Shown here: one piece after another, positions 10,842 through 22,944 of the stretch
Layout of the letters: every line of letters begins with the position of its first letter
How positions within the stretch are numbered: position 1 is the first letter of the stretch
NCBI GenBank assembly: GCA_030789695.1
Contig: CM061141.1
Location: 323,315,938 to 323,379,937 of the forward strand
Direction of reading: 5' to 3'
From: Scilla litardierei
Taxonomy: Eukaryota > Streptophyta > Magnoliopsida > Asparagales > Asparagaceae
Length of the DNA: 64,000 nucleotides
Position numbers and translations under genes: made by a program
Notes under the pieces: generated by a model
Databases searched by the model: none
What the model saw: only the letters and a program-made list of their open reading frames with translations
What the model was told of the DNA's origin: nothing

Positions 10842-11458
10842 TTATCTTCTGGGAAGAAACTGTGTGAGTTTCAAGGAGAGTAGTAGAGCCAGCAGATGAG
10901 TGGCCAGTAAGAGGTCTCTATTCTTCTCATCCATAATAAGGCATGAGAGTAAATCAGAGTACCTTGTGAACTTGCGTTCACGATACTGTATGAGAATAGC
11001 ATCCTTCTCATGGAAGGATGTATACGTTTTCCCAAGCATGCGGGTTTTCGAGACTTGTTCACCACACAACTTCTGGCGTGATGTGATGTTATGGAGCTGA
11101 GTTATACTCAGCTACGGACTTGAAGTCCTGAAGTTGGAGATTTTTCCACTCATAATGTGCACGAGGGATGATAACATCTTTCTGATGTTTGTATCCGTCC
11201 TCAAGTGCTGTCCACAGTTCATGAGGGTCTTCCACTGTTAGATATTCGGCCTTCAGGGTCCGATCAATATGTCTCCTGATATAGATAATGGCTTTTGCCT
11301 TCTCTACATCGGAGACTCTAACAGTAGAAGTCCCTTCATCAGTTGTCACAGCCATAGCAGGAGCTTGAATTGTGTGACTTATGCCTCCAGCTGCCAGCTC
11401 AAGTAATTTTTTCAACAGCATCGAGAACATCAAAATCGACGCTTGCAATCTTTGCCAT
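10842..11458 (-). pseudogene. Copia gag polyprotein, frameshifted
   Basis: This encodes the capsid protein of the element. The probable start at 11458 reads MAKIASVDFDVLDA, resembling the usual LDFDALD start of copia gag. After a frame change the UBN2/gag-like domain reads AIIYIRRHIDRTLKAEYL, DPHELWTALEDGY and IPRAHYEWKNLQLQDFKSV. A further frame change leads to GKTYTSFHEKDAIL and FTRYSDLLSCLIMDEKNRDLL. The 11458 start fits the family better than an earlier in-frame Met at 11481. Confidence 0.8.
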
Positions 11459-13256
11459 TTATCTAAGCATGGAATAAGCATGAATTAATTATATATAAAA
11501 AATCAAGACATGCATAGTAGTAAAACTAAAATTGTTGTGGGGATCGACCGGTCACCACCAAAAATAATAAAAGTCAAAAGTCCCTTATACATTTCGAATT
11601 ACGAGAAAATTAAAATTACAATTTGGAAACCCTTGGGGGTCCCAGCATTAGCAATTTTCATCCGTCTTCAGGCGAAGTATCTCTGGGCATTGACTTTTAC
11701 ATTTATTTCCTCACTATATTTTCACTCAAAAGGAAAAAAATGCGAGGAAAATAATTAGTGGTAACTAATAGCGGCCGATCCAAAAATCACAACTTAGTTT
11801 TACCAACATTCCAGGCAGTTTATATAAGTATGCAACATCACATGCATATACAACACATTTTATTCAACATCGCAGGCAATTTTATTGGATAAATATATTA
11901 AATTTACGTTTAATAGTTACTTAGACCACGGAGAAACGTCATTACCCGTTAGGTTAAACTAACGACAGAGCGGTCTCAGGATCCTTGTAATTATTAAAAC
12001 ATAAAATAATAACAATTTTAATCCAATTAAAAATTAGGCGATTAATAAATGAATTACACATCGAATTAAGTAACAAATTTATTACTTGCCCCAAATACCC
12101 CGAGAGGAGTTAATCAAACTCAATATCCTCACCCATATTTTCCCTGATTTTTCTGGGATTTTCCAGAATTTACTGAAATTTTCAGGGTTTTATAGGGTAT
12201 TTTCTGAATTCTATATATAAATATATAATAATTTCAAAATATTTTTATTTCTTTCCAAAAGAAGAAAGAAAAATTGGCCTGCAGGCCAGAGGCCCGCGGC
12301 TGGCTGGGGGCTTCAGGCCCGTTAGCCAAAAATACCCAGATTTTTTGTTCTTTTCTGGGCCCATGGACCATCAGGTGAGGCCCATGCATCTTCATCCCCT
12401 CACCTTAGGGTTAGGGTTTTAAGGGGGAGCCAGCGGGGCGCAGTCCCCAGCCACCGTAGCCACATGAAACGTAGAGTTACATATGGGTAGTGTTTGTGAA
12501 TTAGTCAAAAATATTTTAAACACCCGGGAGATCCTGACCCCCAGATCTCAAGTTTTGTTTACAATTAAATCAGGACTCAAATCATTGAAATGAAACTAAG
12601 GCATTCACTTATGAAACACCCAGATCTCAAATCATTTACATATGGCCATTTCAAGTGACTTAATATTTTAAACAACAGCATGTTAAGACTCAACACCCTG
12701 AAAGATAGACACTTGAAATGATTGCAAGTAACTGGCAGTACATAGATATTAGTTGAATAATGTTTCTGTGTGTCCTTTTTTTGGATGAATTAATCTGCAT
12801 GCTTGTTGTATAGGGGGTGGTGGCCGGCGGTTCGAGGCCCCCCTGATAGGGGGGCTGTGCTGCGAAAAACGAAAGGAATCCCCCCCGACAGGGGGGCGGC
12901 GCGCCGGTGGGCGGGGTGGCAGATTGGAGGCCCCCAAAGGGGGGGGGGTCTGACTCTTCGACAGCCGCAGAATGTTTTTTAAAAATTATTTAATCTATTA
13001 AAAACAGTGTTTTTAACAGCAAATCTGTGTTTTGAAAATTGATTTTCTAAAGATTTTGCTATAGATCACTTAGAAAAAATATATCACAGATTTTTCAGCA
13101 TGCGCATGTAAAGATGTTGATCTAGGGATTTCTTAGAATTTACCTCTAGATCCTACCCGTCGGATCTAGCAAAGTTCGAAGAAGGAAGCCCAATCCGCGT
13201 CCTCACGATTCGTCCGTTGGCAGGGATTCGGCTTAGCTGATGAGCGTGCTGATAAC
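11459..13256 (-). other. Copia-B untranslated leader or unrecognised insertion
   Basis: About 1.8 kb lies between the copia LTR and gag with no recognisable coding. It is AT-rich, with a GC-rich island at 12810-12950 made of three C-run/G-run hairpins. The length is long for a leader, so an unrecognised inserted element is possible. Confidence 0.5.
12838..12948. repeat. Three successive C-run/G-run hairpins
   Basis: C6-TGATA-G6 (12838-12854), C7-GACA-G6 (12880-12896) and C5-AAA-G10 (12931-12948) lie about 42-51 bp apart. Each can form a tight hairpin, and the G-runs could also join a G-quadruplex. Confidence 0.7.
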
Positions 13257-13568
13257 GTGTTAGAATTGTAAGAAGAAGTAGGTCTATGGTGGATACCATA
13301 GCCATATATATAATATCATATGAAAGTTACATGTCCCTTGAAACCCAAGGGAAACCCACTAAGAGTGGGTTTAATGGTGGATGATAGTGGGTGGAGACCA
13401 AAGATCTCCCCCATTCATAACTGAAAGGAGTTATTTACCTTTGATTTAAAAGAAAACAGACTTACCTAAATGGGTGCGTGAGTAGTTGTAGCATCATCAT
13501 CATTATTTAATCCAATTGAATACTGCTTCCTTCTAGCCATGTGCCTTCATCCTGTAGCCCTGACAACA
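13257..13568 (-). mobile_element. Copia-B 5' LTR
   Basis: On the minus strand the 312-bp block starts TGTTGTCAGGGC and ends TTCTAACA, giving the usual TGTT/AACA inverted ends. Immediately inside is CGTTATCAGCACG, resembling the primer-binding region of many plant copia elements. No second LTR is in the window. Confidence 0.7.
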
Positions 13569-13960
13569 TACCCCTTTTTGGTGTTAGCTCCTGAGTCGCA
13601 TGATCTGTACAAGGAAAGAGCATAGGGCTCTGTACACAGAATCAAGGAGATGTCCTCATGATTCCTTCTTCTAGTAATTGATTCCTTCGGCCTCTACCCT
13701 TTTCTTTGTTTCTTCAGCCGCAACTTTCTTTTTCAATTGAGTTGCCTCTGCCTTTCTTTGTATCTCCAGCCGCAACCTTTATTTAATTGAGTTGCCTCTT
13801 GCTTTCATCCAATGAACTCTTGCCTGTAACAAAAATTAAAGAGGCATCTGGGCTCATGTACTTCAATGAGGAGGGGAATAAAAGTTTCCTACAAACACCA
13901 ATCATGATGAAACAAATAACATTAGTTAACCCTTAAAATCTTCTCTTTCTCCTTTAATCT
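13569..13960 (-). other. Possible decayed host exon region
   Basis: On the minus strand this stretch has acceptor-like TTTGTAG/GAAAC and TTTGTTACAG/GCAAG and a roughly 55-bp repeated Lys/Glu-rich segment (reading EATQLKKKVAAEETKKRVEAE in the better copy) that would form a coiled coil. It lies between a promoter-like site at about 14.13 kb and the copia insertion. No gene identity was recognised. Confidence 0.3.
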
Positions 13961-13964
13961 CTCA

Positions 13965-14064
<100 letters not shown>

Positions 14065-14124
14065 TTCTCCAATGTAGCCGCAGGTTAGTTGTTGGGAGAG
14101 GTGAGTTTTTTGGCCGGCCCATGA

Positions 14125-14132
14125 TATTTATA
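14125..14132 (-). promoter_or_regulatory. TATA box of a putative minus-strand host gene
   Basis: The minus strand reads CACTATAAATATC with the core TATAAATA. A start site about 30 bp on would place the (AG)46 repeat in the 5' UTR. Function is inferred from sequence and spacing. Confidence 0.4.
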
Positions 14133-14459
14133 GTGTATTTTAGAAAACCCTATCAACTGGTTATTTACAAGATTGCCCCCAAGGTTCTGTATCACATAAT
14201 TTAGCCGTTTTAGACTCGTTTTCAGATCCGAAAATTTCTGTGACTTTCTTGTTGTCTCACCCATAATCCATGGTCATAGTTGATATTTTATAACGTCGTG
14301 AAAATGACCAAATTGTTTATGCCCAAAGAGTGCCTTTTATCTCCAAACTGACCAAATTGCTCTTTTGATTTTTTTGAACTCTTTTCAACCTGAAAACACT
14401 TAACAAACACATCAAAATAATTCATGAAGGCTTATTATCATCAAACAAGAAATCATAGA
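14133..14459. other. AT-rich spacer without recognised genes
   Basis: No coding potential or repeat was recognised. If the minus-strand promoter is real, this is its upstream region. Confidence 0.4.
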
Positions 14460-15208
14460 CCGTTGTTTCCAACAGAAGAAGTATCTTCGCAGTCCACCAT
14501 GCTTGACAAAGCCCAACGATGGGGACCAATTGATTATTTACATAGCAGCTACTCAAGAAGTTGTTAGCTTGGTCTTAGTCAAAGAAGAATTAGGAGTTCA
14601 ACGTCCAATCTACTATGCGAGTAGGATACTCCAAGGGTCAAAGATCAACTACAACCGTATTGAGAAGTTGGCTTTTGCCCTGATCCAGTCTGCAAGGAGA
14701 CTTCGACCCTACTTCCAGGCGCATATCATTTAGGTTCTCACGGACACTCTATTGGAACAAACCTTGAAGCGTTTGGATCGATCGGGGAGGATGCTTAGAG
14801 AATTCGACATTCGCTACTAACCGAGGAAAACCATCAAAGGATAGGCTCTACAGATTTCATCGTCGAATGCACATACGATGACGAGCCCTCGACACAAGTA
14901 CAAACTGTTAATTCGATAACCGACTTCCCTCCTAGTTCCATGGCAGGCAATGGTTTGTTGACGGAAACATTAGAAGGAGGAACGCGGATCGTTCAGGCAG
15001 ATGGCTCAGCCACTAAGAATGGGAGCGAAGCGTGTATAGTTGTCCAAATCCCAGATGGTAACATACTTTAATACGCCTTACGGTTCAATTTTCCAACCAC
15101 CACTAACATGGTGGAGTAAAAAATCAAATGTTTTCGCTTCGACTGTCGTGCCCATTTAATGAGGTTTCACATCACTCAATCTCAATCGACATCCTGCCTG
15201 AGCCTAAG
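14460..15208 (+). pseudogene. Tat-C pol fragment: RNase H and archaeal-type RNase H
   Basis: This is the 3' end of a Tat-lineage pol. The reading KKYLRSPP and AATQEVVSLVLVKEELG, then RPIYYASRILQGSKINYNRIEKLAFALI, is the first RNase H, continuing after a stop with LTDTLLEQTLKRLDRSGRML. After more stops, ADGSATKNGSEACIVVQIPDG is the start of the second, archaeal-type RNase H that defines Tat elements. Integrase is absent and the LTR follows directly, so a deletion joined RNase H to the 3' end. Confidence 0.8.
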
Positions 15209-15973
15209 TGATGGGGCAATAATTGACACATGGGCCCGGCCCACGAAGCGGGACAATATATTCTGCTATGAAAGAGAGAGACTCCTTCCTAATGTTGGGC
15301 CTCGGCCCAAAAGCCCTGAAGCTTAACAAAGGATGCGAGCTCTTACCTAGTCAAAGAGCAAGTTCATCTGACTGTTGGATCCCGCTAAACATACGGAGTA
15401 TGTTAATAATGGCGGGTTAAGAGGACATCCGTTATCTGCATTCAAGGGACAATCGTGCCACGATCGAGGGGAGAGCCGTTATTGCAAACGGAATAATCAT
15501 CACCTATAAATAGGCGAAAGAAGGATAGAAAGAGGGTTCACATTCCAGACATACTAAACTCTAGGTACTCTGACACAAATTTTATCTGACATTATCCTCT
15601 TAAATTTTTTCCACCCTTACTCGAGGTGACAGTATTTGATCGGTCTCCCTGAATGTCGATCCTACCACCCGAGTACTCTAAAGTCCCATACGGACTTAAG
15701 GATCGGATGGGATTTGGGTCGAAATTCAGATTCGAATCCCCCTGATGACTATCTATCTTGTAGATAGTTCGACGTTCGACCCAGCAAGGTAGCTCGAAGA
15801 CTCGTTCAGATGACCCAGAGTTAGCTCGAGACTTGTCATAGAAGCTCAAAATCGACCCACTGAGACCCGAGACTCAATCGCAGTGAGTCTCATCATCCGC
15901 TGACAGAGCACCACTTCGACAGAGGCTGCCACGTCAGCCCACCTCACCGTTTGCCGGAGCCCATCCATCAACA
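15209..15973 (+). mobile_element. Tat-C LTR
   Basis: The 765-bp block starts TGATGGGGCAATAATTGACAC and ends CCATCAACA. It contains a good TATA box (CACCTATAAATAGGCG, 15505-15512) followed by a CT-rich leader. Borders are inferred from TG/CA ends and Tat family habits; only one copy is visible. Confidence 0.6.
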
Positions 15974-17665
15974 TTTATATACCTAAATACAATGAGAACA
16001 TGATACCTAGACTTATGGTAACAATAATATCAAATCTTAACAACATAATAATCATAGGCATTCAGTGGCATACAAGCAAGATGATTTCTCCAATTGAGTG
16101 CTGGTGTTTTGTTTCGATCTCTACAGGACATTACTTTCATCAATAGCTGCATTTAATCTATGTGTTCACACAACTTTAATTTGGATGTGTAATCCTTGAA
16201 TAAGCCTGGTATTATATAACTTTTGATATCAATCTCTTATTGCAACTTTGTCCATTACTAGGGGCTCATAAATTAGAAAGTTTGAAGTAATACATTCATT
16301 TTCCTCAGTAATTGGTCATTATTGACATTTGGTTCTCTCTTGATTATAATTTTGTATTACCTTCTCTCTCAAATCAAGTGCACACCCTGTTTTCTTTTTG
16401 AAAAAAGTACGTCACTTTCTTGTAAACCAACCATGATGATTATTTTCTTTCTTTGGGCAGTTGGTCCCAGCTCTTGGAAAAACTTCCCCTTCCAAATGTG
16501 AGCACATGATTCTCTTTTTCTTTGGGCTGTGCTTTCTATCTTACCAGCTATCCATGCACCTATAATGGCTATTTTTTTGAAAGTTATCTTGCAGAGTCAG
16601 AGGAACCTAGGAGGAAAGCTGCTACATTACCCCTTTTGCTATGCCAGGGAAGAGGAATCTGATTTTTTGGAGAAATGCAAACACGCTGCATCTGTTGTTT
16701 TCCAACTCTGCATTGTCCCTGCTATCCATAAATTCACGTTTATTTTTTCATTGAACAATCTTGAGGTCTATTTGAGCCTATATGACATGGGTATCTGAAT
16801 ACGTCTTCGGTTTTTTGAGCCAATATAATATAGCCTGAGAGTTGTAACTTTTTGCTATCAAAACGTGATGAGATCATCCAAAGAAAGTAAGAAATCAAAA
16901 TTGCTGTAAAAACATTTTTTTCCTCATTTCCAGCCGGAATTGAAGGATGCTAGGTTTATTTAATAGCGAATTATTTACAGACAAAGTTAACCAAACGTAG
17001 TGAAAAGGGATGAAGATTTGGCTCTAGACAACTAATTTGGATTATTATAATGTGTACTAGGTCTCTATGAAGATATGTTTTAAAATTATAATATGAATCT
17101 GTATCATTCCATTTGCAAATTATGTCCAAGTGTCCTGTTTAAAATGTCATCTTAAGCTAGTTTGCAAAGCGGACCAAGATGATCCCTTTTTGGCTGCTTC
17201 CATGTGATTCGGTGCTGAGAAAGACAACTGTAATATTTTAAGCAATAGTCACTTGCTTTTCAAAATTTACAATTTCGTATCTTTATCTTCCTATTTTACC
17301 ACGTTTATTTAAAAGATAGTTTATGGTCGAAATTTTGTCTAGAGAGATAGGCACACTGTTTGGGATCTTGAAGCTCTGGAATCATTAAGAAGGCATAAAC
17401 AGTCTTTATAACCTCAGATTTTCCCAATAAGAATAGAAGATTAGAGGACCAAGTGGTCATTCTAACCCTACACGCAGCAAGTAATGAAGCAGATATTTAA
17501 GGCTTAAGGATAATTTATGGACAGTGACATGCCGATGGGCGAGCCTGCAGAGTTTATGCCAAGAACACCCAATAGACTCTGTTTACTCTACCAACCCTTG
17601 CTAAAAATGGTCCTGCTCTTTTTATATTGGTTATTGAAAAAGCAAACACCAAATACCACCCCTGA
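15974..17665 (+). other. Gene-like but unassigned DNA
   Basis: AT-rich sequence with plant intron-like borders, for example TCTTTGGGCAG before TTGGTCCCAGCTCTTGG (about 16460) and TATCTTGCAG before AGTCAGAGGAACCTAGG (about 16597). The second candidate exon reads SEEPRRKAATLPLLLCQG and soon hits a stop. Another short block near 17346 reads RHTVWDLEALESLRRHK. They could be exons of a decayed host gene. I recognise no family. Confidence 0.3.
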
Positions 17666-17906
17666 TACAAACCCCCCGAATGGGCCGAAGAGGAACATGT
17701 TGAGCTCACGTCCAAGGCCAGAGACCGGGCCCAAGCCCAAAGGCCCTGTTAGCGGGTCAGGGCTACCGCGGCCCGGTTCCGTCACCCAGTACGTAGTTGG
17801 CCTTTGGCCAATCGAGGAAACCACCCCCCAAAATTGTGCTTGCCTTGATCACCATTGAATGGAACATCAAAGCGGGCATACGCGAAGGAGGGAATGACGG
17901 GGCGCC
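17666..17906 (+). mobile_element. Tat-D 5' LTR fragment
   Basis: This stretch aligns by eye with 44330-44570 of the 3' LTR, from TGATACAA(A)CCCCC to GGGAATGA and CGCCATGA. At 17907 it jumps directly into protease coding, so a deletion removed the rest of the LTR, the primer site and gag. Confidence 0.8.
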
Positions 17907-18362
17907 ATGACGACCTTAGAGAAGATGGGATTACGGGCTGAGGACATGGAGCCCTGTTCGGGCCCCATAGTTGGCTTCACGGGACATTCCGCACCGATCA
18001 TGGGGATGATCTGCTTTCCAGTAACACTCGGGGAGCCTCCCTACTCGACCACTCTGACAATAGAGTTTATGGCCTTGAGAATCGGTTCGGCATATAATTG
18101 GATAATCGGTCGACTGCTTCTCAACACGGCTGGGGCCATAGTTTCAACCCTCTATCAAATGGTCAAGTTCGGGACCCCAAAAGGAGTCGGGAAGGTTAAA
18201 GGCGACCAAGCAAGATCAAGGACCTGCTACCAGCTGTCCGGTAAGGGGCATGGTGTGGAGCAGTACGGCCCGATTGACCTTCTCGATCAGAGGGATGGCT
18301 CGGATAACTTGAGACATGCCCCAGTCAAGAAACCATATAGCTTATTCCCGTCACAGGAATAG
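17907..18362 (+). pseudogene. Tat-D protease C-terminal part
   Basis: The reading LEKMGLRAEDMEPCSGP and VGFTGHSAPIMGMICFPVTLG, then GSAYNWIIGR, matches the Tat protease after its active site. The DTGSS motif itself is deleted. The C-terminal glycine-rich linker continues to a stop at 18360-18362. The next frame carries on into RT. Confidence 0.85.
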
Positions 18363-18373
18363 ACGACAGGTTC

Positions 18374-19290
18374 GTGTCTATCGGATCGAAACTCGACCCC
18401 GCCACGAGGGACGAGTTGAGCGAGTGCTTGAGAGCCAACCTGGACATCTTTGCCTGGTCAACCGAAGACATGCCGGGCGTAAACTCTCAGGTGATCACCC
18501 ACCGACTACACATCGACCCCAACTTCAAACCAATCAGGCAGAAAAAGAGCAACTTGGGCGGCGAAAAGATGAGAACTGTAGCTGAGGAAGTGGAACGTCT
18601 ACTCGAGGCAGGCTTCATCAGAGAAGTATGGTACCCCTACTGGCTGGCCAACATGGTAATGATAAAGAAGTTTAGCGGCAAGTGGAGAATGTGCGTAGAC
18701 TTTACCGATCTCAACTACGCCTGCCCCAAGGACAGCTACTCGCTGCCCCGCATCGACCATCTCGTGGATTGCGCCTCATGCTACGAGATGCTCAGCTTCA
18801 TGGATGCTTACTCTGGGTACAAATAGGTTGAATGGGCCCGAAAGACGAGGAGAAGACATAATTCATCACCGATCGTGGGACCTTCTGCTACAGAAAGATG
18901 CCATTTGGTCTAAAGAACGCGAGGGCGGCCTACCAAAGAATGGTCAATAAAGTCTTCGGCTCTCAGATTGGGAGGAACCTGAAGGTTTACGTGGATGACA
19001 TGCTAGTCAAGCCCAAGAACCCCACCGACCTCTGGGAGACCTTCAAACAATTACGAAGGCATAACATCAGGCTAAACCACATGAAGTGCACATTCGGGGT
19101 AAAGTCTGAAAAGTTTATGGACTTCATGATCACCAACCGTGGCATCGAAGCTAACCCAGACAAGATTGAGGCTTTCATCAACATGAAAGAACCAACGACA
19201 ATCAGGGAGTTGCAAAGACTAAACGGCCGGATCGCTGCCCTAGGGCGCTTTCTGACCAAATCTGCGGAAAGATCTCTCCCATTCTTCTAG
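18374..19290 (+). pseudogene. Tat-D reverse transcriptase
   Basis: This RT carries all the main blocks: ANLDIFAWSTEDMPGV, ITHRLHIDPNFKPIRQKK, VERLLEAGFIREVWYPYWLANM, GKWRMCVDFTDLN, CPKDSYSLPRIDHLVD, MDAYSGYK, MPFGLKNARAAYQRMVNKVF and RLNGRIAALGRFLTKSAERSLPFF. The catalytic box YVDDM at 18988-18999 is intact, unlike in the other three RTs here. A stop after GYK (18824-18826), a frameshift and a further stop before FITDRGTFCY, and a stop after LPFF break the frame. It is closely related to Tat-H. Confidence 0.9.
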
Positions 19291-19835
19291 ATCCTGAGGA
19301 AGGCCCTCGTCGAGCCAGACGAAAAGAGGAAAGCTGTAGAATGGGACGAAAGCTACACCCAGGCATTCGCCGAACCATAGGAGTACCGCCACAGCCCTTC
19401 TCTCCTCTCCAAGCCTAAGGAAGGAGAACCTCTGAGCCTGTACTTGGCTAGCACCGGGGAAGCCGTGAGCTCGGTGCTGATCAGAGAGGACGCCGGATGC
19501 ATAGACCGGTGTACCACCCCAGCTGGGTCTTGTGAGATGCGAGTCCCAGGAGAGGTATAGCCCTATGGAGAAGCTGGCATACGCCCTTGTTCTCATGACG
19601 TGACGACTCTGCCCCTACTTCCAAGCCCACACCATCCTGCTCTTAACTGACTCCCAGCTCGAGCAAAACCTCAAGAGGTTTGATCAGATGGGGAGGATGC
19701 TGAACTGGAGAGTTGAGCTGAGCAAATTCGACCTCAGATACAAGCCGAGGACAGCCATCAAAGGACAGGAACTGGTGGACTTCATCGCCGAATGTACCAT
19801 TGACGACACAACGTCTCCCAGTGGAACATACACGA
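19291..19835 (+). pseudogene. Tat-D first RNase H, degenerate
   Basis: Fragments in changing frames include EPLSLYLASTGEAVSS-like sequence near 19430-19475 and, at 19688-19800, MGRMLNWRVELSKFDLRYKP and TAIKGQELVDFIAECT, the C-terminal part of the Tat RNase H. Several stops are present. At 19836 the Tekay-E element begins. Confidence 0.8.
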
Positions 19836-22800
19836 TGTCACGCCCCGCTTCCCAAAAATACAGAGGCGAAGCGTGACAAGGCCCGCTTAGGCCAGAGCTG
19901 AGAAGCTCGGACCCAATAAGCATCTGTAGAGGTACCATTTTAAAAGATTTTCAGGTTCTTGCATTAATATAGTTCGAAACAACAGAAAGTACGGAAAGAA
20001 AGTTGCATTCATTAAATTAGAGATATAATATCCAACAAGTACAAAGTCTAAAAAGAAACCTAAGCGTGGCAACAAACTATCTAAAAGCAAACTGAAAGTA
20101 GTAACCTCTGAAAGTGACGACTAAAAGACCTCAAGGTCTGGTCCTTGTCAAGCACGTACTCTAGGTCGACGTCCTTGACTCCTCGTTCTCCAGTGAGTCT
20201 GCCTCATCCACGATCTCTGGCTGAACACCTGACGTATAGCACCCAAGAGAAAGGAACTGTACGTCAGGTAAAGTCTACAAGAAGGGTTAGACTTTACTGC
20301 AAGTGCACCGAACTTTAAACAACGGTTTACTGGTTGATTAACATGCTGAGGTTCTATTACACAACAGTTTACTGGTTGATTAGCATGTTGTGGTTATAAC
20401 AGAGTAACACAACAGGAAGTAACGCAGCAGGAAAGTAAAACGGGATAAGTAGTAGTCGTAGCGTGTGCTACAAACTACGAGACTAACCTACAGGTGTCAT
20501 GACAAGTCAGGACGTGATGGGACAAGACAAGACAAGACAAGTGAGACACGAAAGGGTTCACGCCTTACGGTTCGAGGGGGATCAGACCCTCTTGCCGTGC
20601 GCACGCTCAACCCAACCCCAAACCCCAAGGAAGACAAGACAAGACAAGAAAACAGTACAAGGGATCACTCGCTCTAGCTTGGCGAGTGTCCTATTGCCCG
20701 CAGGCTGTGTATCCGTACAAGGGATCACTCTCTCTAGCTTGGAGAGTGCCCTATTGCCCGCAGGCAGTGTATCACGGGGATCACTCCCGCGTGGAGAGCA
20801 TCCGAAATGCCCGCAGGCTTTTTGTATCACGGGGATCACTTCTGCTAGGGAAAACATCCGAAACACCCGTAGGCTTTTTGTATAACAGTCACGGGATCAC
20901 TCTCGCATGGAGAGCATCCGAAACGCCCGCAGGCTTTTTTTGTGTAACAGGGACATGACATGACAAGTATAAGGAATTGTTATTCTAGGGTGTCCACACG
21001 CACGCACACACAAGATAGCCCTACAGTGTCAAAAGTTGTTGTTTGTCGAGCTTAGACTTCTTCGTCAAGTCCAAGTCGTCAGGGGCGTCCCGGACGTTAT
21101 CATTTCACGTCCGGTTCTATACATTCACAGTCTAACAGTTCTAGCAATCTAAGACCAAAGCACGGTCAAAAACGCAAGTGGGTACACTTGCCTGCGATAG
21201 CGAGTGTGTCGTCCTCTCGAAGCGTCTCGTCCAAGCGTCTCGTCCACGGAAGTCCGTCTGAAATATCGCCACGGTGATGGTGTCAGGTCTCAATTTCATC
21301 AAATCCTATTAGGGTTCGTTTCTAGGTTATCGGGACTATCCTATTCGTCAAAAGTCACTTTTTCGATGTTTCAGCCTAATCGACGATCTATCCTATGTGC
21401 ACAATCAACAAGGTCCATTCGTCGATTTTCTATGTTCGTACAACGTTTTACTGGTGCTGGAAATAAATTTTAGTTCAAGTTGACGGTTTTTAGTTTAGGG
21501 TTCAGTCAGCTATTGTGGGGGTTTCTACGAGTTTCGGGAAACCAACCTGAACCGGAGTTTGTCGTAGATAGGAAGTCATGTCTGATCGGAGAACTCCTTA
21601 GCTTCAGTTCTGGTCCTCGCACGATTCCCCAATAGTTGAAACTTGCGACGAAGGCCTACGACGTGTCGCAATGTCGTAGACAGCAAATCCGTGAAGTAGC
21701 ACTCCCAAGTGGGGCCCACAGCAGTGCTAGGGGTCAATGGGGGACCCACAACACCTCTGGAGAACTTGGGGGGCCCACCACAGGAGTTGGTGTGGGAGAA
21801 ACCAAGTTGTGACGAACTGTCGTCGGTCAGACACCGTCGGTGCGGAGAATTCTCTCGGTCAGACCGAGAGAAGCTCTCGGTCGGGCGTGGTGCAGCGCAG
21901 CGGAGGCGTTGCAAGGCCGGGCGCTTCGGTCGCAGCGGGTCGGTGCGGAGAATTTCGTCGGTCGGGCGCTTGGGCGAGGCTTGCAGCGGAGTGGGGTGTG
22001 GAGCGGAGCGGGGTGCGGAGCAGGCTCTCGATCGGTGCGGAGGATGGCTTCGGTCGGGCGCTTGGCGATGCGGGCGATGGTGCAGTGGTGCGGGCGAAGC
22101 GGCAGTGCGGAGCGGGCGCTCGGTCTGACCGAGCGATGCTCTCGGTTGGAGCGGGCGACAGCGGGGGGCGTTGCAACGGAGCATTGCAAGCGACGATGCG
22201 GGAGCGGGCTCCGATCGGGCACTGGGATTTGCGGGGGCGGCCGTCGGTCGTGCACTGGGGCGTTCGTCGCAATGTTGCGACGAAGCTTTGGGAGAGGAAA
22301 CGGCGGCTAGGGTTTTGTGTGATGCGGAAATTAGCTAGCCTAGGGCTAATATAAATAGGAAATAGGGTTAGGGCTAGGTCTAGGGGTTAAGAAAACGTAA
22401 TTAAATAATTAAAATGATTAATTTAAAATAAATTTACTCTCCTCTCCCTTACGCAAGATGTGTGCGGCCAAAAATTCTGAAATTTGGTCTAAAAATTCTT
22501 TAATATGTTATTATAATATAGGAATTTTATCATAATTAAAACACTTATAAAAATATGTTTTAAAATTATCTTAAACTTACTTAAAAATGGAAAATAGGTC
22601 AAATTAAGCCTAAAAATTGGAAAATAATTATGGGGTGATCGGGACGTCGAAAGAAAGAGAGTGGAGAAGACGGATCTAAATTTCGATATCAAGAGACGAA
22701 ACTAAAAATAGAAACGTCTCGCGTCAAAACAGAAATTCGCGACGTCACGTCAAATAAGATAGTATCGCTGAAGAACGACTCGAGATATGTCGTTCCAAAG

Positions 22801-22944
22801 TTGTTCCACAATCTAATACTTTCAGAGACGATCACGTCAACGTATCACACAAAAACGTTCAAAAAACAAATAAAGTCTAAAATAATTACGTGCACGGTCA
22901 AAAGCACGTGCACGAAGAAGGTACGATAGAAACAGGCCGTTACA
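19836..22944 (-). mobile_element. Tekay-E LTR (3' LTR in element orientation)
   Basis: This 3109-bp LTR differs from its partner (3092 bp) by scattered substitutions and a few indels, including one of roughly 20 bp near 22000. It contains a hairpin-bearing tandem repeat (20655-20950), a GC- and CpG-rich block (about 21830-22270) with CTCGGTCAGACCGAG palindromes, and an AT-rich end. Long open frames on both strands of the GC-rich block reflect composition and are not read as genes. Confidence 0.88.
20655..20950. repeat. Tandem hairpin repeat in Tekay-E LTR
   Basis: Five units of about 57-60 bp carry GGGATCACT, a short stem-loop and GCCCGCAGGCT. Stems differ yet still pair: CACTCGC/GCGAGTG (20666-20688) and CACTCTC/GAGAGTG (20726-20748). 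A GACAA pentamer run precedes the array. Confidence 0.85.

Larger units (their letters stand above)
8284..13568 (-). mobile_element. Copia-B: Ty1/copia retrotransposon remnant, cut by Athila-A
   Basis: On the minus strand, from high to low coordinates: 5' LTR (13257-13568), a long noncoding leader, gag (11458-10842), zinc knuckle (about 10700-10610), partial integrase (about 9990-9640), integrase-RT linker (9592-9233) and RT (9031-8284). The gag-integrase-RT order is the copia order. RT sequence runs without a break to 8284, where the Athila-A LTR begins. Athila-A therefore inserted into this element, and the copia 3' part should lie left of the window. No target duplication can be checked. 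Confidence 0.88.

Noticed and set aside
21576..22354. Six overlapping open frames of 140-205 codons in the Tekay-E LTR, repeated at 27672-28433
   Set aside because: They lie in a CpG-rich block with few stops on either strand and are present in both LTRs. The translations are low-complexity Arg/Ser/Ala-rich sequence.
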